Shown in pieces: positions 46,211 through 59,999 of a stretch of 64,000 nt of DNA. The position numbers and the translations under genes are program-made. The stretch covers positions 26,223,090-26,287,089 of the forward strand of contig NC_084591.1 of the NCBI RefSeq assembly GCF_033807715.1, written 5' to 3'. The notes beneath the pieces are model-generated. The model did not search any database, had not been told where the DNA came from, and saw nothing but the letters and a program-made list of their open reading frames with translations. The first letter of the stretch is position 1. Each line of letters opens with the position of its first letter. Origin of the DNA: Cololabis saira (lineage: Eukaryota; Chordata; Actinopteri; Beloniformes; Belonidae).

Positions 46211-49200
46211 ACTTTCATTCACACAGTGAATAATTCATCTAATTTATCCACAGTAAAATTTGATTTTAATTAACATGCCTATTACATTAGCCGACACCGA
46301 CTGTGTTGGTGTTGTGCCTTTTATTTAGCGCCTTTGTTAATTAAATGAATGAAGTGCCACTTATCCTAGCAGTAATGATAAAATAATCCTTTGCTGATAG
46401 TCCAAAGCTGAATGTTGTTCACAAATCCAGAGCATAATGTCCAGTTATAACCCTCCAGGCTTTTGTAATTTTTAAGAGAATCCCAGAGTAGGATGAAGCA
46501 AAGTGCATCAGGTAATTGTAGATTCTGAATATTGGAGGTCAGCTCCTTGCTGGTTTTGATGCTTTTAAAAAGTACTCCCGGAGCTTTGTAAGGGTCAGTA
46601 ATATCAAGTCTTAAAGTTTTGCAACATAGTTTTCTTTATCTTTTGGGTTTAAATGCATGGAAAACTCTGAAGTTCATGATTTTACCGTGACTTTTGACGT
46701 GCACGAGAAGTTCTCTTTCTTGCCAAGATGGCGCTGTAAACAAAACAGGTCACATGGGGTCTGGAGCTCCAAAGGAGGCTCTTACCTTAAATCCAAGTGG
46801 GCACAAGCTCAAGCTTAATTTCTTCAGGTTGTGGTATAAGTGAATCATCTGGCTTTTGGCTTCAAACAAATAGACTTCCTCCCATTTCCTTTCCTTCATC
46901 TTCAACTAAAGTTCATTTATATTCCCTCTGAACAGAGACCATTAGCTACATGTGAAAACTCGTGACATGAAAGGTTTCCTTTTACCCTCATAGGCTACGG
47001 ATGTGTAAAGAAACTGCCTCACTTGACCTCCAGTGCAGCATTCAGTGAAAGGATCAGAGGACTGTTTGGTCTCGACACAAAACCTGCATACTGAACGTGC
47101 CACAGACAGAGGGAGTTAGCAGTCCTCTGAGGGCAGGCAGATCATGTGAATCTCAATATTCACACATCATTCTGGATCCTCTCAGTAATATCTAACCATG
47201 TAACGTCATTCCACATCCCAAGGATAATCTTTTCTGTCATTCTGCCTAAACACAGTTTTTTTCTTAGCTGACTGTTTTGAAGGACTTCATTGCCTCAAGT
47301 CCTCCTGTTATTGCTCAGCTGAAATGTCCCTTAGTGTACATAATCAGTTTGCTGAGTTAACAATATCAGCTATTGATGAGTAACATGCAACGTCAGCTTC
47401 AGTATGCATCACTGACATTTAGAGAAATACGAATCCACTGCTTCCCCTCGGGGCACATGAAGCACAGTTTAATGACCATGTTAATCTAATGGCCATGTCG
47501 AAATTTTTTACAAACATCTTCCTCTAAACACAAAGTGATCACGTGCATTTGTGCCCATAGAAGCCCATACAATAAATCTCATTTGACTGTGTAATTCATT
47601 TTAAAATTAAAAGAAAAATATAATTGTCTCCACTGGTGCTGCTGTGTTTCCATTTTGAGTTTCACTTATAAGAAGTGAATGTTTTTGGGGTTTTGTTAAC
47701 CACTTATTCACAAGTGAAGGGGAGTCTTTTTTTTTTCCTGAAGATCAATATAATAACCGTCTACTTTTCACCTAGTTATAGAAATAACTAGGTGAGAGTG
47801 CCTTCAGTCCTTTTTGTTTGAGAAATTAAATAAAACAGCATTTAGTGTTTCTGCATAAGGACAGAACAAAAAAAGAAAAATCAAGCACTTTATTCAGGTA
47901 TTGCAGCTTTCTCTCACTCAATGACTTTATTCAATTAAAGGAACTTGCACATTAGGTGCATTTTGTTTATAAAAATAGACTCTATTTCTCCTTTTCAAAA
48001 TATACGTATGCAGCTTCGGCCCATGTTTAGGTTAAAATCTAACAGAGACATGTATAAGGAGAATGCTGTTAAACAAATCATATATTTAATATACAGGATT
48101 TTTATCTGGGTTTCTATTCACTGAAGTTCATGATTAAACACGGATCACTTGGGTGTGTGAGAGGTACAAACCGTTAGAACTTTTGTCAACGTTCAGTTGA
48201 AATTGTGAAGAATGACATCATAAATCACACCAATGCTCTCCTCAGTAGATTTGTGATCCTTGCAGCAACAGCTGTCCTTGTTCTGTTAACACCACTTAAA
48301 ATGTTGTGATTGATTGTTACTAAAGCTGACAAAGTCCACACACATCATTTATCTTTACAAGCTTGGCATTTTGTTCTATTGTTTTTTCAACTCCAAATAA
48401 GGACAGGTATTCAGGTTACCAAGCAATGAATCTTTTCGCTTATTATGTTCCGTTCTTACTACAAATATGTATTTGGGAGTGTAAGAGTAGGGGGTCAGTG
48501 CCGTCATATTTCTTTGGTTTGAAACCCCCAAAACCGACGGTTGGGAATGGTCAAGACTGCCATTGGGCCAGGCCAGTTACCATACCCTAGTTTCTACTCA
48601 GACATGCCTTCATGTGTCTAGTTTCTCATTACTTTGTTGAAAATTGGATGGACATCTCTGGAAACAATGTAGTCTTAAAGGCAACACACGTCCCTCTGAA
48701 ATATTCATATACTTCTTCATTAATGCTGAAATCAAATAAGTGTGAATTTGCCCAGGGAGCCGATACAATCCCAGACCCCGGCATTTGGATTTGCTGCTGA
48801 AAACAGTCTGAATGGTCTTTTTTGTACTTGGTCCAGCACACATTCAATGACTAAACGTAAGGTTTCTTTTTTTGCACAGTAAAGTCTTTAGGGTCATTTG
48901 TTAATCTAGCAGCACACTGTAATGACTGACAAAGGTTTCCTACAGTAAACTGCCCACGTAGTTACATCGGCTATTGATGGGCGACGGTTCTTGATAGAGT
49001 GCCAGCCTGAGGTTCCTGGAATATGGGAATACATTTTAGGATTGCTCTCTTGCCCTTTACATGTTGATATGCATGTAATGTCCTTTGATTAGTAAATCAT
49101 ATTATGCACTATTAAAGGAGAAATATTCAATTTCCTTCCAATGTTTCCATGAGGAGCTTTTTTTTTTTAACATTTCAATGATTTTTGTCAAACATTTGTT

Positions 49201-51890
49201 GAGAAAGTCCAGATCCTCTGTCCATCTTTGTCTCTCAAACACTCAGCCTTTTATGGCTATTACTTTTGTACCGAATCATCATTGCGTCCTTCTTTTGATA
49301 TCACTACTTTGTAATAACATCTTTACTTTTTCTTTAAATCATAACACATCTTGGGATTGTCCGCAAAGAAGTAAAACCCAGTGTATGATTATATTGTTTT
49401 ATGTTTTTGTTGCAGCTTGTGACTAGAGTAAATACAGGACATCAAATAAATTAGTTCTAATTATCTATAAATACTAAATAGCAATTTTTAATGTCATTGT
49501 GTGGCATGGTAGATGATACAAGTCATGTGTGTCTCGTGACTTTGAAGAAATGGTCACGCTCAAATTTGCCTCTGAAATGCACTGGATAACCTCTCTCACA
49601 TTAACATCTTCCAAAATACTGGGCTATTCGGATCATGTACCCTGAATCCCACAGGCATGTCCTCTTTCAGCCACTGAGGTAAATAGTTGACCCCACTCAT
49701 GTCCTCTCCTGCTTTGCAAATCAAATCTCCCTCTTAAACCCTTTCCATTGCGCCGACAATTAATGTCTCGTCATTCTTCATTTATTTTCAATTGCTTCAC
49801 TTTATCTTCTTACCCCACTGGGGAAATCTTGCTCTGGTTTGTGTCATGGAAAAGCATCTGACTCTATTATGCCACTGGCTGATTTTAGATTAAAGATCAT
49901 AGACTAAATCACTGGATGCCTTGTGACAGAGCCCCTGCCTGGTCCCCTGTATGAGTTAGCTGCCAGTGCTATCTATATTTAACTACCTCAATCAGCTCAG
50001 TGGCTGGTTGGACTTCAGCTGACCTTACAGCATTATATGGGCCACAGGGACACATGGCGTTACTGACCCAGCATGTAAACCTAATGCTCTTTGTGACAAG
50101 TGGTCGTTCACGTCCCCTTTGGGAGAATTTCACAGTTGAACTGCTTCAGTATAAAAATAAGACAATCCATCAGGCTAAAGTTCAATTTTTCTTCATTAGG
50201 TTTGCAGAGATGAAAATGATACCCCAGAACAGTATTTATGTATTTTGTCTTCTTTGCCTTTTATGTTATGTTAAACCTCAATGGGACATACACATTTACA
50301 TGGCCTCTAGAAATATAACCCTTAGCACTCAAGAACCTTAGATAAAAAAAAAAAATTAAAATGACCTGTTTTGTAAAGACTTGTACCAAAGCAGAGGACA
50401 TCTTTTTCTTTATGGGCTGTATTTTGTAAAAGTGGAGCTTCTACCTTTCAATAGCTGTTGCTACTGAAAACTGCAGCATCTCATTTGTTGATCACGGGCT
50501 GCCGACTTGTTTAGAATCAAACTACTCGCCCAATGTCTGTAAATAGAAAATAACACAGTTTTTCTCCAAAGTCACAGCCTCGACTCCAGAAATGCTGCCC
50601 TGAGGGTTACTCAACAAATAACAAAAAACTTCAGCTCTCGCAGAAACTATAAAGCCTTCAGCTTTTTCTCTTACCCATTCACTCTGCATCAAATTGTTTG
50701 GGTACTACTCCACGCAAAAGTCCATGACAGGTAATACCTGCGTCATTTTCCTTCCAGAGACCTTGCCCAACTTAGCCACCTGGCACTAAGCTAGACTGCA
50801 GGCATGCCTGACACATCTCTATACGTCATCTGGGAGTGTTGGTGTTCCTGCACGGACGCTGTTGACAAAAGCAAAAGCACCAGAGATTAATAAAGCACTC
50901 GTAGTCCCTTGCACCCCTGTTTTATGGGAAGCAGGAAGGGCCAAAAGAGAATTAAGATTCAAAACACATTCATGCTGTTCATGCAGAGACCAGCAATAAA
51001 CATTTCTTCTCCTGCATTTATTTAGTTGCAACATCAGCTGTTAGACCAGCGGAACACCGGAAGTGTGCTGCAATGTCAACTTTAACCCAGCGTACATTAA
51101 ATCAATGGCTCTATGTATAAAACTGATTATAAATCCACTGAAAGAATACTATTTTTGCACTGTAAACAAAAATGGACATCTCTCAAATCTTTTCGTCCTT
51201 AAAGCCCTTGAAAAGAAGCTCACATGATGATTTGATCTCCACCAATCTATCAAGCACTTGGTCTGGATTGAGCTTGAATCATTATTATTGACACATGCTG
51301 AGACTTTAGCAGGCAATTTAAGATACAGACAGAGAAGACCTGAAACCAATTTCCTGAGCCATTCAAATCTTTTGCATGACATTGCGAATTAAAATGCCTA
51401 GCGTTACAGCGTTGGCAGAAATTATGAAAATATAATTTCAAGGCAAAAAAATGTATGTAAGATTGTATGGGTTTCCAGACTGTCGTCATCCTCGTGCATA
51501 ACTGATGCACTAAATGTGTATATAGTATTTAGACATGTGTAAAATGTAATATGTATATAAATGTATTTCTGTTGGTCTTAGTGCCTGCTTGGGCCTCAAT
51601 GGAGGAGCAGATTGACAACAATAGTGTGAAGGGTGAGATAAGTGTCTGTGTTTAAGACAAAAAAAACTTCAGACTCTTTTTATAATTTACCTTTATAATG
51701 TTTAAGCACATGCACAGGATAAGAGACGTCTGGTAAGTTTTTTTTAATTCCTCTGTTGAGATGAAGCTAATTGTCAACGACAGATGAAACCTCAAACATT
51801 ACAACAGTGCAATAGTTTCAAGAGGTCACATGGCTTTTTATTATGTCACACAGGGGTCAAACACCGGGTTAATGTCTTAATATCTGCTGA
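46211..51890 (+). other. tspan9 intron, no recognised feature
   Basis: AT-rich. A strong 12-bp-arm hairpin lies at 47768-47795 (see findings). Open frames are short and without motifs. Confidence 0.5.
47768..47795. other. perfect 12-bp-arm hairpin
   Basis: TCACCTAGTTAT, a 4-base loop AGAA, then ATAACTAGGTGA: perfectly complementary arms of 12 bases. It stands alone in AT-rich sequence, is not followed by a T-run, and has no recognised role. Confidence 0.9.
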
Positions 51891-51985
51891 ACTAGTAAAG
51901 GCCCATTTATGCTTGACGCAGACAACGGATATGCAGACGGACGTGTCCTGCCCTTTTGTCCGTGTCCTGCGTTGTTTACATGCGT
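51891..51985 (+). mobile_element. possible solo end of a Harbinger/hAT-type element
   Basis: GGCCCATTTATGCTTGACGC resembles in pattern the inward-reading ends of the elements at 9536 and 16995 (GGCTGATTTATGGTTCCGCG). It is followed by a repeated GACGGACGTGTCCTGCC / TCCGTGTCCTGCG motif. No matching opposite end was found nearby, so this is at best a truncated copy. Confidence 0.3.
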
Positions 51986-54900
51986 GATTTGGGTTGGTAG
52001 CTCAAATGAAAGCAATTTCATATTGCATTGCAGAAAAGAAAAAAAACTTGGCCCACAAAATTAGAATATGAGATCTTATACGTTATTAAAATTCTTACAT
52101 ATTTGATGGGCTTGTTGTCGAAAAGGCTCTGTCCCTTTTCTGGTGTTTTCGTGTCCCAGCTTTCAACTTTTGTGGGCTTTGATTTTTAGAAAGCTGTGCT
52201 TCAAAGCGGATCTCAGATCATGTAAGTTATTTTAAGCAGGATGGCAGAGTTGGTGCACAGTTCGGCTGTCTAAAAAGGAGAAAGGTTAAAGTCTTTTAGT
52301 AGTATAACTGTGTCATATACTTAAGGGGCCTTGACGATATGTTACTCCATCCACTCGTTCTTCTGGCTCAAGACCAAACTAACAACCGGCGTGGCAGAGT
52401 GCCGATCACGTACAGCACTCACACACAACATTGTGCTGGAAGTAATCCGGGTTAGCTTTGTCTTTGAACCCGTGTCCGATGACAGCCTGGAATCCCCTGC
52501 AGTCGAGAGAATGCTTCAAGTGATGAGTTGGGGGCACGAGTGGCAACTGGAAAGTGAAAGACGCATGCAGGCAATCAGCATGCGGCAGCACAGATGGCCT
52601 TGAGCACATTGAGTGTAAATTTATGTTATAATGCACTCCTCAGGATAAATGATTTACCTTGATTTTTTACTACGGGTCCTTCCACTTCCACGTGCTTTAA
52701 GAAAGTTCTAACTTGGAAGCAACTCTGCTTCCACAAGATGACAGCAGTTTCACAATTTCTTTATGTGCAACTATTTTTACATTTCCCTCTATAGGAAATG
52801 AGTTTACAAATCTTACTCATAGCGACTTCACTGAACCTGTTTTTGTACATTTTAAGCAACCTTCAATAAGGTAAACTCAGGACTTAAAGAGGATGATGTA
52901 AGTTGTCATTAAAATGAATGATGAGGGTGCTTTTCATTCTAATATAAAATGTCCCTGCCCAACACTTTGGCGCCACACATAGTGCAAGTGTTATAAAATA
53001 TGCACATTTATGGGGTGCGGGGATGTCGCCGTGTGGGTCTGCTTTACTGTATTTGTGCATGCTTAGAGGAGCGTAGCGCACTCAAAGCCGGCTGGCCAAG
53101 GTCTCTCAGATGGCTCCAACTTATACCACTGTTCTAAATAATTCACACACTCGCCGTGGAACATCTTATATGATCATGAAAGAAATATTATAACAAGTTT
53201 ATGAGAAGTTGACAGGCTTTGAGTTGGCATGAAGACTATGTCGGGCAAACATGTTATTTTTCTTTCCCCTGAAAACAAGTGAGGAGTAAAGCTGTGTAAG
53301 TTTAATCCTGCTTTTCTGTACCGGCCCAGCATTTACAAACATGTGGAAAAACAAACAAAAATGAAACCAAAATATATAAAAACATGTGTGAAAAACTAAG
53401 TGCACTCTTTCGTTTCCATGGGGATAATGAGGACAAGTGACTGCCAGGTGCAGCTGATCCAATGCAACTGATGAATTGATCATGTGCAAGTGTGAGAATC
53501 TCTAGAAAACAGTTTTCCCCTATGAAGCATTAATTTGTGACATCATCCTTAAGAAGTGATTTGTGCTGCTCATTAATCTGGTTAGATGACAAGGCCACTT
53601 CTGAGCAATTTAGAGGGAAAGAGGGAGACATTCAAGACAGTTCTCAATCTTCCCAGGAATGAACATCCTAGCAAGTTCATATTGAGGTCAGACCGTGCAG
53701 TGCAGACAAATCGCAGGTAGTGCTTGTCAAAATCGACAGGCTTCAGTTAGCATTTTAAATGTTAGATTTATGGCAGTACGATTACAGAACGACTGAGTAA
53801 GTATGCCTAGTTTGGAAAGGTTTCCAGGAGAGAGCCTCTTCTCTCTGAAAAGAACATGACGGAAAGGTTAAAGTTTGCAAGTCTACATCTCAATAGGCCA
53901 CAAAGCATCAGGAACTATGTCGTTTTGAAAGATAACATAAAAAAATTATAAAAAAAAAAAAGTTTAACAGCAACCACAAACCTGTCAGAACAAATGTAAA
54001 GTACAGTTGCGGAAAGGCATTGACTTGAACTCATTGTGAAGTCAGAGGACCGGCAGACCTGACTATCATTGAGTCATGCATGAGCTCTATTTACCAATAT
54101 ATTCTAGAAGCAGAGGTGAGCTCATTTATCCATTGTCTAAGGGATGACCGAAACTACCTCAAGTGACCTTTAAAAAACTGTACATGGATAGATACCCACA
54201 AACCTCAATTACTTAAAGCATCATTAGAAATTTGAAAAGCCTCAACAAAGATGTGAAAAAATAAAAAAGTATTCTAGTTACTGCTGCTAAACTTACACCT
54301 AAACTTTTTTTACACCCTGCTTTTATGTTTTGACTTAGTTTTTGCAAAATTAATAATGATCTATGTAAAATGGTAAGAAGGGATGATACATAAAACCTAC
54401 AAATTAAATAACTGTTGTCTTTTACTTGAGTGCACATCGAGGGGGAGGAAAGGTCGTGTGAGTAGATGGAGGTCTATGACGGTTCAGTGGAGTTCACTAG
54501 ATGAGTCATATTACAGTTTGCTCAGTGTTACATTGCCACTAGAATGAACTCTCATTCATTTCCCCTGTCCATGAATTCTGTCTCTCTTTGTCTCCTGTCC
54601 TTACAGCCCTGAGGTGCATTGCACTGAATAATACAACTGTGATTACATCACAAGATTACTACAGGGACTGATGCCCGACAATTATTTAGTGATATGCCTC
54701 TTGTGCGGTCCACTGCATTTAGATGTAGGGCTGATGGGAACTCGGGGGTTGGTTGACCAGAAAAGAGTAGTTACACAGTACATTTCCCTTCTGTGCTAAT
54801 TAGCATGTCAGCTGTAAAGGCACCTCCAATGAGGCGTTTAGAGGTGGATGGGAGAAGAAACGAACAAGGAAAGTTCTCAGTGCTATCAAACCACCATCAA

Positions 54901-55200
54901 AAAACTGACCTTCACAGCAGATAAAACGGGGATATTGCATTTATTATCAGTGTGAGTGCTGTTGGGAGGAAAGTTGACATTTTGTGCTAAAAGCTTAACA
55001 CATCGGTATACGGCTCAAGTGTGACAGTTCTTGTGGAAATTGTCAGAAGTTATATGACAAACCCAGATCATAAAAGTCCTTTACACCATACAAAAAAATG
55101 ATTCCTGCATTTTACTTTACCTTTGTTTTTCTTTGTAGACAGTATGAACCCAAAAAAGACGCGTATGTCGTGCAGGACTGAAATACAAGAATGAGTATTT
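51986..55200 (+). other. tspan9 intron, no recognised feature
   Basis: AT-rich sequence, nothing recognisable on either strand apart from short A-runs (about 53939-53960). Confidence 0.5.
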
Positions 55201-55236
55201 GACCTGTTTGTAAACAGGTCAAATTAATTAATTTAA

Positions 55237-55712
55237 AGGGGACCTATTATGGCATCTAATACCTATTTTAAACAGGCCTTGAATGTCTTAAAAACAAGCT
55301 TTTGATTGTTTTTGCTAAATAAATTAGAAATTCAGCCTCTGAGCCATGTCTTTATCATCTCATTCTCTAACCTCATTATCTATGCGTATTTCTGAGTAGG
55401 CGGGGAGGCTATGATAATGAGGCTCTGTGCTGATTGGCTGCATGACGTGATGACGCGATTCACTGCTACGAAAAAATGGCGGAAGCTCCAGCCGGCGGAG
55501 TTAGTTGTGGGCGTGGTTTCACGCATCGCTCCTGCCGTTACGTAACGACAGGAGCAGAATCTGAACGTAGAAACTGGATGGATCATCCGGGCGGCTGTAC
55601 AGACACTGCAGAATTTGGTTGCTTTCCTCCTTCTCTGAGTTGGCAGGCTGAGGGGAGACCACTTTATATATGTTAAAGCAAAAAAAAACGTGTTTTTCAT
55701 AATAGGTCCCCT
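55237..55712. mobile_element. non-autonomous DNA element, AGGGGACC ends, TTAA borders
   Basis: Perfect 15-bp inverted repeats AGGGGACCTATTATG start at 55237 and, on the other strand, at 55712. TTAA stands outside both ends (55233-55236 and 55713-55716). The length is 476 bp. The interior is GC-richer, with GATTGGCTG, ATGACGTGATGACG, GGGCGTGGTT and a palindrome CGTTACGTAACG at about 55536-55547. There is no transposase frame. It fits a widespread fish MITE family with this AAAGGGGACCTATTATG-type end. Confidence 0.85.
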
Positions 55713-55716
55713 TTAA

Positions 55717-58700
55717 ATGAAGAATTGAAAGTAAATGTAAGTATCACAGATTTTTTTTTTTGCATCGTCCCAACTTTTTATCATTATTATTATTTAGGTT
55801 GTATTCTCAAGTACTAATTGAAAATAATCTCTCCATTAAAGACCTTGTGTCCTGGCGGAACCAGTGATGCTCAGCCATCGTCCCTTTTGAACTACTTCTG
55901 ATAAAAGGAAGCAATCAGATTCTGAGTAAGAGCAGAGGTATAAAGTGATGTGGCTCTTCTAGTGGCCACAAGCAACACTTTGCTTTGCCCCGGCTCAAGA
56001 GGTATTTCAGCAATTTCACATGTTCTCACATTTTTTTGACCTCTATAAACATTTTAAGTTCTACGGTTGTCATGCCAAACATGTAATAGAGTAATTTCCC
56101 CCACTTCCCCTCTGGATGAGTAGCAGATTCTGACAGAGCGTCATTGACATTCAAACGGCGCTTCCAGACATCCTGCTCCTCCGTGAATACTGATTGGATT
56201 TCTGTATTGGTTAATGCAAGGTCTTGTTTTCACTGTGTTCTATCATGCTCTAAGTTTATTTTATCCAGAATGAAATCAGACATTTTCAGAATAACCTCAA
56301 AGCATTCATGATTCGTTCACTTCAAAATAAAGGAGAAGGCGAAGGTGTTTTCTGCTGTATTTCTTTTTAATAATATAGTATGAATTACATCAAACACTTC
56401 AATACTCTTGACAAGATTTTAATGGGGGGCGGTGGGATCTATGGCATTCAAAAAATGAAAGAGAGTGCAAAAAGATGTAAGGAGACAAAAAAAATAAGAC
56501 CAACAATGAAAGTCTTCATTATGTTCTATCAAGCTACTTCATCTCTTCACACTAAAGGTCGGATTAACATTACCATACCATTCCCTATGCTGTATCTTTC
56601 CATTGCTGTATCTGTTAAGCTCTGCTGAATAATTTACCATGTGAAGAGAAAAGGGTATTATAAAGTCCAGCATAACAGCAGGGAAATAATCACTTTCCCG
56701 TGGTATGGCATGCAGACTAACTATTTATTATATGTCTTTCAACCTGAATCCTCTCTTCTTCCTATACGCATCCGCCTGGTGCTCTGATTTTCACTTAAGC
56801 GGATGTGCATATTTTGCATCTTTATATTCCCTCTGTCCCTTCAGGGATGCATAATGCCTCGCATTACATAACATAAGTGTCACCACTCTCAGTACTGCCT
56901 CTCCAGGAATAAACATATGCTTTGGATGTTCACATTTTTGCTTGTATGCATTGTTAGAGATTTGTTCCGCCCCTCTGTAACTCATCTGCTGGCTCACATG
57001 CTGAAAAGACCCAGTGAGTTTTTGCGCATGCAGCTCACGGCAGAGCATCACCCCCTCATATATAGTTTTTTTTTTTTGTTTTTTTTTTTGTTTCACGCTC
57101 CCAATGGCAAATGAAATCCCTCCTGTTCATGGGGAGTGTTGATTAGTCCCCGTCATGTTGTGGGGAAAGGTTGTTGCCAATGCGCTCGCACCAATGTGTT
57201 TAATGGATGTTGCACTCCAGCAGCAGCAGGTCAGGTCTTGGTCGGCTGTGCAGTGCACAGATCAGCCCTGCAGCAAGGCCGCTCGCTCACTGCATGTAGT
57301 GAAATGAAATAATAAGGCATATAATACAGAACCATCTCCATGTATCACCTTTCTCCTTTAACAGCTCGCTGTAAACCTGGGGTCCATATTTGCACAAGGT
57401 CAGGCGGACAGAGACCAGATAAAAATGTAACTGTGAGCACCTATTACTCTAGTGTCTCACTCATTTTCAGGGAGAAAATCCCCAAGCTGCCTTACTTCAG
57501 GCAAGCAGTCATCAGAAACTCAAGATGCATCCGTAATGACATATTTTGCTCTTCAGGCCTTTTCAGGCAAAGCCAAGCAAGGTCACCTCATTTCGTCCTG
57601 CAAAATCCTTGTGGCTATTAAGAAAAATAACTTATTCTTACAGCTGTTTATGTTCTTCTTGGAACTCTTGGCTTTTTTCTATGTTTTTATTTATAATGAG
57701 AAGTCAAATGGAGATACGTGCGCGTGATAAGCAAGTGCAAATGTGCTTATTCCACACATCAAAGGAGAAACATTAAGTAAATGTGTAAGTGCCAAAACCT
57801 GCTTTTCTTCAAACGATTTCTTGAGATTGGCAACAAAACTAAGTTGACATCTGTGCAACCAAAACATTACAACTTAGCAGTAGAAATAACTCTGCTTTAA
57901 TCCATGTAAAAAAAAAACAGCTTGTTTGTGTCCTTAAACTGTAACTTACTAATTTCCCTCTATACCATTGCATAAATGGTGTATTTTTATATAGCTCATA
58001 TGTGCATTATTATGGGCAAGTCTGCCCTGAGTGAAAGGTGAGTTTCCCAGTAGCTGTGCGTCATGTCCTTAAGTTTTTGCCAGCATGTCACATCAAGATG
58101 TCAAGATGTCAAGATGTCAAGATGATGATGGTTTAATTCTGAATCCAAAAGCTTAGAACAATAGGTTTTGCTTTTGAGGCACTGTGCAAGCTTTATGTCC
58201 AATATATTACACTGTGCATAAATCATTCAGGGGCTTTCTGCAGATAAGTGCATTTTACAGGGACTGTTGCCCTGTGTCGTGATCTTGAGTTTTGAAGTCA
58301 TTTAGGCACTGCGAGGGGTGAATATGCACTGGGAAATGTGCTGATTCTGCTTTCTTTTTTTCTACTGCGAGCCTTTTGGCCCTGTGCTTTCAGGTAGCTT
58401 GTGGTAAACAGTTTGAGAATAAACACAAGGTTCTGGCCATGTGACACATATCCTGAGCCAGCCCTTCAACCAGCAAAAGTCAATGGGAGAATTTTAGACC
58501 TTATGCCCGCCTCTCAAGATTTTGTGCATGACTGCACTGGCGGACCAAAGTCAGATATTTTTACGGGCCAGATGCTCGTATGCCGCTATAGGCAAGCCAT
58601 TTTATGTAGATGTAAATGAGCACTCTTTATGTCAATCAATGTGTAATTTTCTAGCATGTTCACTTTGTAGTATACAAAAATGCCTCGTGTGATATCTTAA

Positions 58701-59625
58701 TAAGCACCTTTGATGTTAACAGTACCAGCAGAAATCACATTTAATTAGTGCCTTGTGTGAATAATGCCTCCCACTGTTATAAGCTCCATTTATGTCTCAT
58801 TGTTCTCATCAGTGGGGCTCTTATGGCCCTTCATCTTAGTCAAGAACTAAGTACACTGGGTCTCTGTGCACTGGCTTTGAGTTGACTTAGAAAGATACTG
58901 CACAATAAGACCAGGGCAGCTGCAGTCGCCGCATCCACCCAACATCTGCAGCATGAAGAAGCAAAGAAGCTTTTCTCTGCTGTGTCAGTGTCTGTCTGTA
59001 TTTCAGATCAGGGCTTTAGTCTTCGGTTCTGTGATTTGCAGTCTGCACTTGCATGCCTTGTTTTGCTGTGCATCCCCCTGAGTCTTTCTGACTGATGACT
59101 GAAGATGTGCTCCTTTGCTCCCTGGCTCTAACCATGGGGTGACGCTTCCCTTATACTTGTTCTCAAAGTATAATTGAAGTGCCTATGGGTTACAAGCAGA
59201 CTGAAGACTCTTGCTGGGATGTTTGCAAACTAACGGCAGAATTAGTGAGAAGAGTTTAGTACTCCTTCTTCTGCCACTGTCCTGTATTTCTCTTTTTTAA
59301 TTCAACATACTTTATTAAGCCCTGAACGGGATATTGATTAGTGATTTACCATGTTTAGTTATTAGAAAATTATTTAAATGTTCTGCCTCGCCTTCTGGAG
59401 GTACAGGTTGTTTTCAGGTGTGAAAGTGTTGGAGTGCAGGAATGTGTCATGCACAGAAAGCAGGAACAACTCTGGCCTGGAAGAGAAAGGCTTATTTGTC
59501 TTTAATCCTTCCTGGCACGATTGATTTAAAGTCACTTTGCAGTGAATAGCCCTTTCAGCTCGTCTCAGAGAGGGTGGGGGGGTGGAAACATGCCAAACAC
59601 TGCATCTTTTACAGGTGCATCCAGT
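55717..59625 (+). other. tspan9 intron, no recognised feature
   Basis: AT-rich intronic sequence. T-rich tract at about 57066-57089 and an 8-bp tandem repeat at 58093-58124. No exon or RNA gene recognised. A short stretch at 59303-59335 (CATACTTTATTAAGCCCTGA then ACGGGATATT) resembles the ACTTTATTGATCCCCGAAGG-type 3' end of fish LINEs. Confidence 0.5.
58093..58124 (+). repeat. 8-bp tandem repeat, 4 copies
   Basis: TCAAGATG repeated four times without change, then GATGATG. A small minisatellite-like array. Confidence 0.95.
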
Positions 59626-59710
59626 GCCGTTTCTAGCTATGTGGGAATCCTATGCAAGATGCTGCTTAGGGAGGCCCTAGTTTTCCAAACTATGATGAAG
59701 AGATTCCTAA
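59626..59710 (+). mobile_element. possible terminus of an hAT-type element
   Basis: Begins CCAGTGCCGTTTCTAGCTATG and continues GATGCTGCTTAGGGAGGCCC, a pattern seen at ends of hAT-like elements (CAGTG-CGTTTCTAG, then GGGGGCCCT). A loosely similar inverted stretch (GGCCCCCCTAG near 61480, ATATCACTG near 61545) may be the other end, but no target duplication matches. Weak call. Confidence 0.3.
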
Positions 59711-59999
59711 CTGATTAGATTATCCATGTACATGCTACACTCTATGCTTCAAAAGCTAAACAGGCTACTATTACTTATCATAGTTGAAATCAAACTGATG
59801 AAAAATTATAACGCAAGGAAAACAACAATCCTCTATGTCAACAACGATAGCAGTGTTGTTTAAGAAAAACTACTTTAAATTTTGAAAGCAAGAACACAAA
59901 ACTTTACAGCTCCTCAACTTCTCACACCCCAAAACAATGATGGAATAAGTAAATAAAGTCAGCTTATAACGGGAATGATGGCCACCCCTCAGTCAATGA

